Assembly (NCBI GenBank): GCA_951812785.1
Contig: OX638335.1
Location: 1,755,653 to 1,819,652, forward strand
Source: an uncultured Gammaproteobacteria bacterium
GTDB taxonomy: Bacteria > Pseudomonadota > Gammaproteobacteria > UBA4575
Reading direction: 5' to 3'
Length of the DNA stretch: 64,000 nt
Shown: positions 9,912-18,409 of the stretch, in pieces
Position numbering within the stretch: position 1 is the stretch's first letter
Layout of the letters: each line of letters starts with the position of its first letter
The notes under the pieces: generated by a model
Told to the model about the DNA's origin: nothing
Database searches by the model: none
The model's input: only the letters and a program-made list of their open reading frames with translations
Translations under genes and position numbers: made by a program

Positions 9912-10864
9912 AAAGGTGAATGCTCTCTAAGCTTAGTTAATAAGTCACACATATCATCAGGCATATCAGCATTCCATTTCATTGCTTGGCGCGTAACAGG
10001 ATGCTCAAATGCAAGTTCAAATGCATGCAAAGCTTGGCGCAGAAATGAACACAAACAATCATTTAATTCTTTTGGCACATTCGCCACTCGCTGGATACGA
10101 GGCGCGTACACAACATCACCGATTAATGGATGTTTTTTAGCGGACAAGTGCACACGAATCTGGTGCGTACGGCCTGTTTCTAATTTGGCTTCAACCCAGG
10201 TATGTCGTTTAAACTTTTCAACAATTTTGTAATGCGTAATGGCAGATTTACCCCTTTCTGAGATTGCCATTTTTGTCCGGTCATGAGGATGACGGCCAAT
10301 AGGTTCATCTATCGTCCCTCCAGAAATCATATGCCCTCGCACAACTGCGTGATAACGTCGCTCCACCAAGTGCTCCTGCAACATATTAGTTAACCCAGTG
10401 TGAGCAACTAGAGACTTAGCCACTACCATAATTCCACTGGTATCTTTATCAAGGCGATGGACAATCCCGGCTCGCGGAAGTGATGATTGTTGATCGCTAT
10501 GGTGAAGTAATGCATTCATTAAAGTGCCCGTATGATTTCCGGCACCGGGATGCACTACCAGACCTACAGGCTTGTCAATAACCATCAAATGATCATCTTC
10601 AAACACCACGTTAATGGGGATATTTTCTGCAATATGTTGGGTATTTTGATCCTCCTGCACAGGATTCAAAATGACCTCCTCTCCACCAGAAACACTAAAA
10701 CGACTCGCCATGAATTCGCCATTCACTGTGATTAAGCGCTTCGTGATCCACGACTGTATTTTTGCCCGCGAATATTCGGGCAGAAGCATCGCTAATGAGC
10801 GGTCAAGTCTTAACCCGACATGATCTATGGGAATAGTAATCGTTTGTGTAATTTTTTCAGACAT
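9908..10864 (-). CDS. rluD: 23S rRNA pseudouridine(1911/1915/1917) synthase RluD
   Basis: The protein has an N-terminal S4 RNA-binding domain (about 12-75) and a RluA-family catalytic domain. The catalytic motif is GIVHRLDKDTSGIMVVAKS, with Asp in HRLDKDTSG. RTHQIRVHLSAKKHPLIGD marks the family's conserved C-terminal motif. RluD modifies helix 69 of 23S rRNA. I prefer the ATG at 10864 (MSEKITQTITIPIDH) because it fits the family; a GTG at 10879 in the same frame is the alternative. The gene is divergent from bamD, the usual gammaproteobacterial arrangement. Confidence 0.95.
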   Translation of the reverse strand: MSEKITQTITIPIDHVGLRLDRSLAMLLPEYSRAKIQSWITKRLITVNGEFMASRFSVSGGEEVILNPVQEDQNTQHIAENIPINVVFEDDHLMVIDKPVGLVVHPGAGNHTGTLMNALLHHSDQQSSLPRAGIVHRLDKDTSGIMVVAKSLVAHTGLTNMLQEHLVERRYHAVVRGHMISGGTIDEPIGRHPHDRTKMAISERGKSAITHYKIVEKFKRHTWVEAKLETGRTHQIRVHLSAKKHPLIGDVVYAPRIQRVANVPKELNDCLCSFLRQALHAFELAFEHPVTRQAMKWNADMPDDMCDLLTKLREHSPL

Positions 10865-10926
10865 GTCGCTCGAAATCACGTGTGTAAGGTATACTTGCCA
10901 TCAATATAGTTAACCAATTTGCCAAG

Positions 10927-11811
10927 ATGAATCGTAACTTCCGATATTTAGAATTAATTTGCCTCCTCTGCCTGGTACTGACAACAGGCTGCTCTACCGT
11001 CAAGGGATTGTTTGGTGCTGACGAAGATGAAGAGCCTACGATAAGTGAGGATATCTCTGCTCGTCAACTTTATACCAAAGCCAATAGTGAAATGCAGGGT
11101 AATCGATTCACTGATGCTATTGAAAGCTACACTCTTCTAGAGTCTCGTTATCCGTTTGGGCGTTATGCACAGCAAGCTCAGCTTGAACTTACGTTCTTAT
11201 ATTATCGCCAAAACAATACGGATGCAGCGATTAGCAGTGCAAATCGTTTTATTAAGCTGAACCCTCAGCACCCTAACGTCGATTATGCGCACTACATGAA
11301 AGGGTTGGCCAATTTTGATAAAAGCAAAACATTCATGAACTTCATCTTACCACGTAATCCATCAGACAAAGATCATGCACCACTCATTGCCGCATTTGAT
11401 ATCTTCAACAACTTGATACAAAAATATCCAGATAGTGATTATGCGGATGATGCCAAACAACGCATGATTTATTTACGCAATGAATTAGCCGAACATGAAC
11501 TCACTGTTGCAGATTTCTATATGCGTAGAGGTGCATACGTTGCTGCCGCTAACCGCGCAAAGTATGCGATGGAAAAATACCAGGGCGCACCAGCCATGCC
11601 TCAAGCGGTATATACGCTTGAGCTTGCCTACCGACAACTTGGCATTAATGACTTAGCATACGACACACACAAAGTATACGCGGCTAATTTCTTAGGTGAT
11701 GATGGAAAGGTGCTTAATCCTAGCTACGCAACTACAAAAATAAGTTGCGCGACAAATGTCTGGGACAGAATATTAGAAAAACTTAGCTTAAAAACATATT
11801 ACTGTAATTAA
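10927..11811 (+). CDS. bamD: Outer membrane protein assembly factor BamD
   Basis: The 294-residue lipoprotein has a signal peptide ending in lipobox LTTGC (Cys about 22), then tetratricopeptide-like repeats: ARQLYTKANSEMQGNRFTDAIESY, LESRYPFGRYAQQAQLEL, and ANRFIKLNPQHPNVDYAHYM. BamD is an essential partner of BamA in inserting outer-membrane beta-barrels from the periplasmic side. It is somewhat longer than the E. coli protein (about 245) because of a C-terminal tail after about residue 250. It is divergently placed to rluD with only about 60 bp between starts. The adjacent nadE converges on it, leaving 2 bp between stops. Confidence 0.95.
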   Translation: MNRNFRYLELICLLCLVLTTGCSTVKGLFGADEDEEPTISEDISARQLYTKANSEMQGNRFTDAIESYTLLESRYPFGRYAQQAQLELTFLYYRQNNTDAAISSANRFIKLNPQHPNVDYAHYMKGLANFDKSKTFMNFILPRNPSDKDHAPLIAAFDIFNNLIQKYPDSDYADDAKQRMIYLRNELAEHELTVADFYMRRGAYVAAANRAKYAMEKYQGAPAMPQAVYTLELAYRQLGINDLAYDTHKVYAANFLGDDGKVLNPSYATTKISCATNVWDRILEKLSLKTYYCN

Positions 11812-11813
11812 AC

Positions 11814-13454
11814 TCAGTCTTCTTTTAGATACCTCAATACGCCTGAAGTAATTGGATAACGTCGATCCTTTCCAAACGCTCGCTTCGTGATCTTAATCCC
11901 AGGTGGTGCTTGTCGACGCTTATATTCGTTTTGGAACACCATTTCGATGGTTCTTGAGACTGTTTTTTCCTCAAAACCTTGTGCCACGATTTGACTGCGG
12001 CTTTTATCTTGCTCAATGAACATTTCGAGAATTGCATCAAGCACATGATAGGGAGGCAGACTATCTTCATCCTTTTGGTCTGGTGCTAATTCTGCACTAG
12101 GCGGCCTATCAATAATTCTACTCGGAATTACATTCGTCAGCGTATTTCTATAACGCGTTAAATCATAAACCAATGTTTTAGGCACATCTTTTAGCGGCGC
12201 AAATCCCCCTGCCATATCTCCGTATAAAGTCGCATAGCCAACTGCCATTTCACTTTTGTTACCTGTTGAAATAACCATTTGACCAAACTTGTTAGAAAGA
12301 GCCATCAGTAACACTCCCCTAATGCGCGCCTGTATATTCTCTTCGGTTGTGTCTTTTTGCACCGATTCAAATAATGCCGCCAAAGAACTTTCAAGCGCTT
12401 CGACCAAGCTATCAATCTCAATAACGGAGTATTTAACTCTAAGATTAGCTGTTAATTGTTGCGCATCATCTAAACTCATTCCTGATGTATACTTGGATGG
12501 CATCATTACCGCATGGACTTTATCAGCACCCAAGGCATCAACAGCAAGTGCCAGCACTAGCGCAGAATCTATACCTCCTGAAAGACCAACTAACCCGCCA
12601 TTAAAGCCATTCTTATTGACATATTCCTGCAAACCGTAAACCAGCACGCCATAAACAGACTGAATATCACTGCTTATAGGACATATTGATTGTTGCGTTA
12701 TTAGATCTTTACTTTGTTTGTCGAATTCAACCAGATGTAAGCCTTGCTGACATTCACCCAATCGAAATAATATATTTTGACTACGATCCATTGCAAACGA
12801 TCCACCATCAAATACCAATTCATCTTGCCCACCTACTTGATTGACATAAATAACCGGCAAATCATTTTCTTTCACTCGCTTTGCTACTTGAGATTCTCTT
12901 TCAACCTGTTTACCCACATGGTACGGACTTGCATTAATATTAATAACAACTTGCGCACCCGCCTCTTTAGTTAAACGTAGTGGCTCAACATTCCAAATAT
13001 CTTCACAGATCGTTAGCCCAACTATCACACCTTTTATATTAATCACACAGGGATTATCTCCCGAAACAAAATATCTCTTTTCATCAAAGACGTTATAGTT
13101 TGGCAGTGCCATTTTATAATACTTACCAATGACTTGTGTATCTTGAATTACCATTGCAGCATTATATTGCTTTCCATTTTCGCTCCAGGGCAACCCTAAT
13201 ATCACAGAAACACCAACAGCTTCCTGTTGTATTTTAGTCAATGCTGATTCAATCCGTCTGCGTATATTTGACCTGTATAACAGATCTTCAGGAGGGTACC
13301 CAATTAAGGCGAGCTCAGTAAATACAATACAATCAGCCTTTAATTGCAACTTTGCATGACGAATACTACTTACGATAATTTCGCAATTACCTTCAATATC
13401 ACCCACTAAAAAATTGAGTTGATTAATTACAATTTTCAAATTTGGATTAGACAA
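11814..13454 (-). CDS. nadE: Glutamine-dependent NAD+ synthetase
   Basis: This two-domain enzyme has an N-terminal nitrilase-type glutaminase domain (about 1-250), with catalytic Cys in VIVGLTICEDIWN, and a C-terminal ATP pyrophosphatase synthetase domain with the P-loop GLVGLSGGIDSALV. It makes NAD+ from nicotinate adenine dinucleotide, glutamine and ATP. I placed the start at a TTG (13454) preceded by GGGGT, giving MSNPNLKIVINQLNFLVGD, which matches the family's N-terminus. A GTG at 13511 would add 19 residues but has no ribosome site. At 546 residues the length is normal. Confidence 0.93.
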   Translation of the reverse strand: MSNPNLKIVINQLNFLVGDIEGNCEIIVSSIRHAKLQLKADCIVFTELALIGYPPEDLLYRSNIRRRIESALTKIQQEAVGVSVILGLPWSENGKQYNAAMVIQDTQVIGKYYKMALPNYNVFDEKRYFVSGDNPCVINIKGVIVGLTICEDIWNVEPLRLTKEAGAQVVININASPYHVGKQVERESQVAKRVKENDLPVIYVNQVGGQDELVFDGGSFAMDRSQNILFRLGECQQGLHLVEFDKQSKDLITQQSICPISSDIQSVYGVLVYGLQEYVNKNGFNGGLVGLSGGIDSALVLALAVDALGADKVHAVMMPSKYTSGMSLDDAQQLTANLRVKYSVIEIDSLVEALESSLAALFESVQKDTTEENIQARIRGVLLMALSNKFGQMVISTGNKSEMAVGYATLYGDMAGGFAPLKDVPKTLVYDLTRYRNTLTNVIPSRIIDRPPSAELAPDQKDEDSLPPYHVLDAILEMFIEQDKSRSQIVAQGFEEKTVSRTIEMVFQNEYKRRQAPPGIKITKRAFGKDRRYPITSGVLRYLKED

Positions 13455-13760
13455 AGAAACCCCATCTATTTTTAACGACAATATACCTAATATACTAAAT
13501 GATATAGTCACAAAATATTGCTGCTATAACATACTGTTTACCATACTCACACACTCTATGACTATTTCGAATCCAAAAAATCACCATGTTCGTCACAGAG
13601 CCGATTAAAAAGAATCACTCCAATCTTGATCTCTACAGTTACTTAACATTTACCAATTCACAATTGCAGCTCCATATCGACTCAAGAAGTTCAGCCTGGA
13701 ACGACAATCTCTGTTGCTAACCGCCGATTTAGACCACATAAAACCATTTACCAACCTTTT
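13455..13760. other. Noncoding stretch upstream of the pilin gene
   Basis: This AT-rich stretch lies between nadE and the tandem repeat. I see no convincing gene, RNA or promoter. It probably contains the 5' region of nadE on the minus strand, and nothing else can be supported. Confidence 0.4.
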
Positions 13761-13810
13761 ATCTCCTTTTATCTCCTTTTATCTCCTTTTATCTCCTTTT
13801 ATCTCCTTTT
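13761..13810. repeat. Tandem repeat: five exact copies of a 10-bp unit
   Basis: The unit ATCTCCTTTT is repeated five times without mismatch, with partial units (CCTTTT before, ATAG after) at either end. The period of 10 is close to one DNA helical turn. The minus strand reads AAAAGGAGAT, a run of Shine-Dalgarno-like sequence. It lies about 185 bp upstream of the likely pilin start. Such arrays change copy number by slippage. Confidence 0.95.
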
Positions 13811-13944
13811 ATAGCAATATCCTTTTTAAATGAAGTATTGTTTCGCATGGATCTATATTAAATGTTCATTCCCTGGCACAAACTTGGACTAAGTCTATCC
13901 AAAATTGGAATTCAGTGTAATCCAGAGCGTGCAAGGAAGCATGG

Positions 13945-14565
13945 GTGGATATGAATGCTTTAACTATGTTCACTCAACCACGAGGAATTACAAATGAAAA
14001 AATACAACAAGGTTTTACCTTGATTGAATTAATGATCGTTGTTGCGATCATAGGTATCCTAGCAGCGGTTGCATTGCCTGCTTACCAAGATTACACGATT
14101 CGCGGCCGTGTAACCGAGGGAATCAGTCTTGCAGCTGACGCAAAATTATTAGTGGCGGACAATGCTGCTAACGCATCGCCTGATGTAGATGGTGGCTTAG
14201 CTTCAGGATTCCGTACAGGCGCAATCAATACAGTTGGTGCAACTTGCTCCGCTGCAGGCACTTGCATCTCTAATCTTGGTGATGCTAATGGTACTGGACA
14301 AGGTTCTGCAAATGTCTCATCTATTCGGGTGACTACTGCAACTGGTATTATCCGTGTAGATTTCACTACTCGTGTTGATGTTGCCACCCAAAACCAGTTG
14401 TTCTTTGTTCCTTCATCCCTCAATGCTCCACTTGCAGTCGGCACCCCTCCACAAGGTCCAATTATTTGGCATTGTTTCGCTGCTGGTAAAGCAACTCAAG
14501 GAGCCATTGTTAATCCTGGTGCAACACTATTAGCCAAGTACGCCCCTGCAAGCTGTAGAACTTAG
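13945..14565 (+). CDS. pilA: Type IV major pilin (reading frame of the leader questionable)
   Basis: The core is an unmistakable type IVa pilin: [25 protein letters not shown] with Glu5 of the mature protein, cleavage by PilD after Gly, then [13 protein letters not shown] and a globular domain of about 170 residues with four Cys, the last three residues before the stop being CRT. In-frame translation can start at 13945, giving an unusually long leader ([23 protein letters not shown]). The better start is ATG 13994, which has GAGG at 13982-13985, but it is followed by six A and reads MKKYNKVLP then stops at 14023. With one more A it would read [13 protein letters not shown], a textbook leader. 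Either the tract is slippery or phase-variable, or one base is missing. Downstream lies a TfpZ-like gene. Confidence 0.88.
   Translation: MDMNALTMFTQPRGITNEKIQQGFTLIELMIVVAIIGILAAVALPAYQDYTIRGRVTEGISLAADAKLLVADNAANASPDVDGGLASGFRTGAINTVGATCSAAGTCISNLGDANGTGQGSANVSSIRVTTATGIIRVDFTTRVDVATQNQLFFVPSSLNAPLAVGTPPQGPIIWHCFAAGKATQGAIVNPGATLLAKYAPASCRT
13982..14002 (+). promoter_or_regulatory. Ribosome site, ATG and A6 tract of pilA
   Basis: GAGG (13982-13985), an 8-bp spacer and ATG (13994-13996) form the best translation start in this region. The six A at 13997-14002 put this ATG out of frame with the pilin by exactly one base. The peptide as written is nine residues long and ends at 14021-14023. 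Confidence 0.7.
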
Positions 14566-14618
14566 TAAGTATTCAAAGACGGCTTGGAGAGCAATAAGTT
14601 CAATACTATAAAATATTC

Positions 14619-15389
14619 ATGTTAAGCCGCAAAGTTGAAAATCGGTTCCAAGCTTTTTTAATACATCTTATATGTTCTATTTTTATCGCTGCATTATTAT
14701 TAGCGCTTGTTTTTTTGATCTGGTATCCAGGCGCATTAGCTCAGGCTATTGGCGCAGATAAAATATTCTTGATGGTTTTAGGTGTAGATGTATGCTTAGG
14801 CCCTCTTCTTACTTTGGTTGTATATAACGCTAAGAAGAAGGAGCTAAAACGCGACCTTTTCATTATCTTTACACTTCAAATAGGGGCACTACTTTATGGT
14901 CTGTATACTGTGGCCATTGTTCGGCCAATATACATAGTATTTGAAGTAGATCGCTTTCAGTTAGTTTATGCCAATGACTTAAGTGAAGAACAACTAAGCG
15001 AGGCTACTCGCGATGAATTTAAATCAGCCCCTCTATTAGGGCCTAAATGGATTTCTTCAAAATTGCCTGACGATATCGAAGAACGCAATGCTTTTATGTT
15101 TAGTGTACTTGATGGAAGTAGCGACCTTGCCAAAACGCCTAGATACTACATTTCGTATCAGGAATCTCAAGCAGAAATAATCGCCCATATGGAGCCATTA
15201 ACCTCACTAAAAGACTACAACCTATCAAGACTGACTGATTACTCCAACTTAATTAGCCGATACCCACTTGGTTCATCAAATGTTGGGTTTCTGCCTCTCA
15301 AAGGCCATGCCATGGACCTTACTGTTATTTTAGACCACTCAAATGCTGAAGTACTTGAAATCGTTAAATTGCATCCATGGGAGAAATAA
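14619..15389 (+). CDS. TfpX/TfpZ family type IV pilin accessory protein
   Basis: The 256-residue inner-membrane protein has hydrophobic segments at about 14-36, 46-68 and 80-100, then a periplasmic domain of about 150 residues. Its position directly after the pilin gene and the segment GADKIFLMVLGVDVCLGPLLTLVVYN match the TfpX/TfpZ (FimB-like) accessory proteins found next to pilin genes in Pseudomonas, Acinetobacter and relatives. There they aid pilin assembly. A 53-bp gap from pilA suggests cotranscription. The reading frame is intact, unlike its pilus neighbours. Confidence 0.75.
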   Translation: MLSRKVENRFQAFLIHLICSIFIAALLLALVFLIWYPGALAQAIGADKIFLMVLGVDVCLGPLLTLVVYNAKKKELKRDLFIIFTLQIGALLYGLYTVAIVRPIYIVFEVDRFQLVYANDLSEEQLSEATRDEFKSAPLLGPKWISSKLPDDIEERNAFMFSVLDGSSDLAKTPRYYISYQESQAEIIAHMEPLTSLKDYNLSRLTDYSNLISRYPLGSSNVGFLPLKGHAMDLTVILDHSNAEVLEIVKLHPWEK

Positions 15390-15686
15390 TAAATTTCAGT
15401 ACACATCAGTAAAAACTTGCCTGAGTTGGAACTGCCATAGCTGGCCGATATCAAAACACACAGTAAGTAACGGAAGAATTAACAAATATACAGGCATTAT
15501 GCAGACTATTCGCATTAGCAAATTGGTAGCATTATTACTTTATAAAGTAGACACCTATCCCCTCTATTGTGCATCTAATCTAATTTAATCCTTAATTTGT
15601 CAATTACCCAAACACATTTTACTCATACTTTGCTAGCATGACGCTTTAACATCCAATTAGTTACTCAAGTAGAGAAACACCCATTC
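15390..15686. other. Noncoding stretch between the pilin accessory gene and pilB
   Basis: No gene is supported. The clear features are a perfect 14-bp palindrome TACTTTATAAAGTA at 15536-15549 and, near the right end, a weak purine-rich site (AGAGAAAC) before the pilB ATG. The pilBCD promoter is probably here, but I cannot place it. Confidence 0.4.
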
Positions 15687-17351
15687 ATGACAACACCAGC
15701 ATTATCACTAAGAATAGGTGGATTAGCACTTCGTTTAATCAACGATGGACTAATATCGGAAGAAAAAGCGCGTGAGGATCAAACTTCGCTCGCCAGCGAA
15801 TTAGCCAGCTGCGCATCTCTAGAATTTGGTATCCCACTACTCGATTTAGATGGCCTGGATCTAGATTCAATTCCAATCAACTTGGCCCCAGAAAAGCTGA
15901 TTCGCCAACATCACGCTCTACCTGTCCAGAAGCGTGGGAATAGATTATTTGTCGCCATATCCGACCCAATGAATTTAGTAGCGCTTGATGAATTCAAATT
16001 CAACACTGGTATTTCTACAGAACCGGTTCTAGTCGAAGAAGACAAACTAGATAGAATCTTAGATAAAGCTTTAGAAATGGGCGATACCTCACTATCCACG
16101 GATGGGCTGCTAGATGATGATCTAGATAATTTAGAGTTCTCTGATACCGATGATGACCATAGTGATGATGCAAGGGAATCTGATATTGATGACACACCTA
16201 TTGTACGATTCGTCCATAAGGTGTTATTAGATGCTATTAATAAAAAAGCTTCTGACATCCATTTCGAGCCATATGAGCACATATTTCGCGTTCGCTTCAG
16301 AATCGACGGCATCCTAGAAGAAGTAGCAAACCCACCTATAACTCTTGGACCAAGAATCAGCGCACGCCTTAAACTGATGTCACGATTAGACATTTCCGAG
16401 AGACGAGTTCCTCAAGATGGCCGTATTAAAATGCAGCTTTCTAAAAAGCGTGCTATCGACTTTCGTGTAAGTACATGCCCGACTCTATTCGGGGAAAAAA
16501 TTGTATTACGTATTCTTGACCCGAGCAGTACCATGCTTGGGATTGATGTTCTAGGCTATGAAGAAGAACAGAAGCAGCTCTACTTAAACGCACTTGCTAA
16601 ACCTTATGGCATGATACTAGTTACTGGCCCTACAGGCTCTGGTAAAACTGTTTCACTATATACCGGTCTAAATATTCTTAATACGCCCGATCGCAACATC
16701 TCAACCGCTGAAGATCCTGCTGAGATTAATATGCCTGGAGTTAATCAAGTAAATGTAAAGCCTAAGGTTGGACTCACATTCGCTTCTGCTCTTCGCGCTT
16801 TTTTACGCCAAGATCCAGATGTCATCATGGTAGGTGAGATTCGTGATCTTGAAACAGCTGAAATTGCTATTAAGGCAGCACAAACTGGTCACCTAGTACT
16901 ATCAACACTACATACTAATGACGCTCCTCAAACGCTCACTCGTTTAACTAATATGGGTGTTCCTCCTTTCAATATTGCCTCTGCAGTGTCATTAATAATA
17001 GCCCAGAGACTAGCAAGAAAACTTTGTGGTCTCTGTAAAGCAGTTGACGACATACCACAAGATGCGCTACTTGAAGAAGGCTTCAAAAAATCTGATCTAA
17101 ACAATCTAACCATTTATAAACCTACTGGTTGCGATAAATGTACAAATAGCTATAAAGGGCGAGTAGGTATACACCAAGTCATGCCAGTATCTGAGGCAAT
17201 GGGCAGAATAATCATGGAGGGTGGCAATTCCTTGCAATTAAGTGACCAAGCTGCAAAAGAAGGTGTTGCCGACTTACGACTCTCCGGACTTAGAAAAGTT
17301 AAGGATGGGATTATCAGCCTCGAAGAAGTGAATCGTGTGACCAAAGATTAA
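15687..17351 (+). CDS. pilB: Type IV pilus assembly ATPase PilB
   Basis: The 554-residue protein has a type II/IV secretion N-domain (residues about 1-130), then the hexameric ATPase. Walker A is GPTGSGKT (about 315), the Asp box is KASDIHFEPYEH, the Walker B region is RQDPDVIMVGEIRDLETAE, and the His box is LSTLHTNDA. A zinc tetracysteine follows: CGLCK and GCDKC. PilB powers pilin extension at the inner membrane. The N-domain looks about 15-20 residues shorter than in Pseudomonas PilB, between LISEEKAREDQT and SLASELASCASLEFGIP. This suggests an in-frame deletion, though the ATPase core is complete. pilC starts 3 bp after the stop. Confidence 0.94.
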   Translation: MTTPALSLRIGGLALRLINDGLISEEKAREDQTSLASELASCASLEFGIPLLDLDGLDLDSIPINLAPEKLIRQHHALPVQKRGNRLFVAISDPMNLVALDEFKFNTGISTEPVLVEEDKLDRILDKALEMGDTSLSTDGLLDDDLDNLEFSDTDDDHSDDARESDIDDTPIVRFVHKVLLDAINKKASDIHFEPYEHIFRVRFRIDGILEEVANPPITLGPRISARLKLMSRLDISERRVPQDGRIKMQLSKKRAIDFRVSTCPTLFGEKIVLRILDPSSTMLGIDVLGYEEEQKQLYLNALAKPYGMILVTGPTGSGKTVSLYTGLNILNTPDRNISTAEDPAEINMPGVNQVNVKPKVGLTFASALRAFLRQDPDVIMVGEIRDLETAEIAIKAAQTGHLVLSTLHTNDAPQTLTRLTNMGVPPFNIASAVSLIIAQRLARKLCGLCKAVDDIPQDALLEEGFKKSDLNNLTIYKPTGCDKCTNSYKGRVGIHQVMPVSEAMGRIIMEGGNSLQLSDQAAKEGVADLRLSGLRKVKDGIISLEEVNRVTKD

Positions 17352-17354
17352 TTT

Positions 17355-18401
17355 ATGGCAGCTACAAATTCAATCACCTTCTTATGGCAAGGTTTAGACC
17401 GAAAAGGATCTAAAGTCAAAGGAAAAGCACAAGCCTCTAGTGCAATCATTTGAGATTATTGGACGAGGTCATGACAACCCAAATATGCAAGATCTAATAC
17501 TTAGTATCAAATCAGATGTTGAAGGTGGTACGAGTTTAGCTGATGCATTAGAAAAAAACCCCAAGTATTTGGATGCACTTTTTTGTAATTTAGTGGGTGA
17601 AGGAGAGCAGTCAGGTGCTTTAGAGTCACTACTAGACAAAATAGCAACTTATAAAGAAAAAACTGAAGAGCTAAAGGCCAAAGTTAAAAAAGCATTATTT
17701 TATCCAGTCGCAGTGCTAATTGTAGCATTCATAGTTTGTGTGATCTTACTAATTTTTGTTGTACTACAATTCCAGAGTATTTTTGAAGGATTTGGAGCTG
17801 ATCTACCAGCATTCACACAACTAGTAGTAAACTTATCAGAATTTATACAGGCAAAGTGGTGGGCAGTTTTCCTCGGGGTTGGCGCATCAATATTTGCCTT
17901 TACGTATGCGAAACAACGTTCACCTACAATGCGCAGAAATTTAGATCTCATATCTCTTAAAATTCCAATAATTGGCAGCATATTAAAAAATCTGCCATTG
18001 CGCGATTTGCCCGAACACTTGCCACTATGTTTGCGGCTGGTGTCCCGCTAGTTGAAGCTATGGAATCTGTTGCAGGGGCAACTGGTAATGCGCTCTACTA
18101 TGAAGCGACCACGAAAATGAGGGATGGCGTATCTACAGGCACCCGACTCCAACAAAGCATGAAGCAGACTAGAGTGTTCCCAAACATGATGGTGCAAATG
18201 GTAGCGATTGGTGAAGAATCTGGTTCTTTAGACGGAATGCTAAGTAAAGTCGCCGATTTTTATGATGCTGAGGTAGATAATTTAGTCGACGGCTTGAGCA
18301 GCTTACTTGAACCAATGATCATGACAATACTTGGTGTACTTGTAGGTGGATTAGTCATCGCTATGTACCTACCAATCTTCAAAATGGGTACGGTTGTTTA
18401 A
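17355..18401 (+). pseudogene. pilC: Type IV pilus inner-membrane platform PilC, broken in three pieces
   Basis: Piece 1 (17355-17453) reads MAATNSITFLWQGLDRKGSK... and stops at TGA 17451. Piece 2 (from about 17440) begins QSFEIIGRGHDNPNMQ and runs to about 17990 in another frame. Piece 3 resumes in the first frame as FARTLATMFAAGVPLVEAME through MYLPIFKMGTVV. About 55 codons normally lying between the N-terminal QASS region and LVQSFEIIG are missing, which shifts the frame. The second shift lies exactly at an A6 tract (17985-17990); one added A would restore LKKSAIARFARTL. The remaining parts are highly conserved, with both GspF domains recognisable, so decay is recent or the sequence is faulty. 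PilC recruits PilB and is needed for piliation. Confidence 0.88.
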
Positions 18402-18409
18402 TTCAAGAC

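Noticed and set aside
13874-13888. Sigma-54-like promoter upstream of pilA (TGGCAC...TTGG)
   Set aside because: The first half matches, but the distance to the second half is one base short and the invariant GC is GG. Pilin genes are often sigma-54 dependent, so it is worth a look, but I cannot support it.
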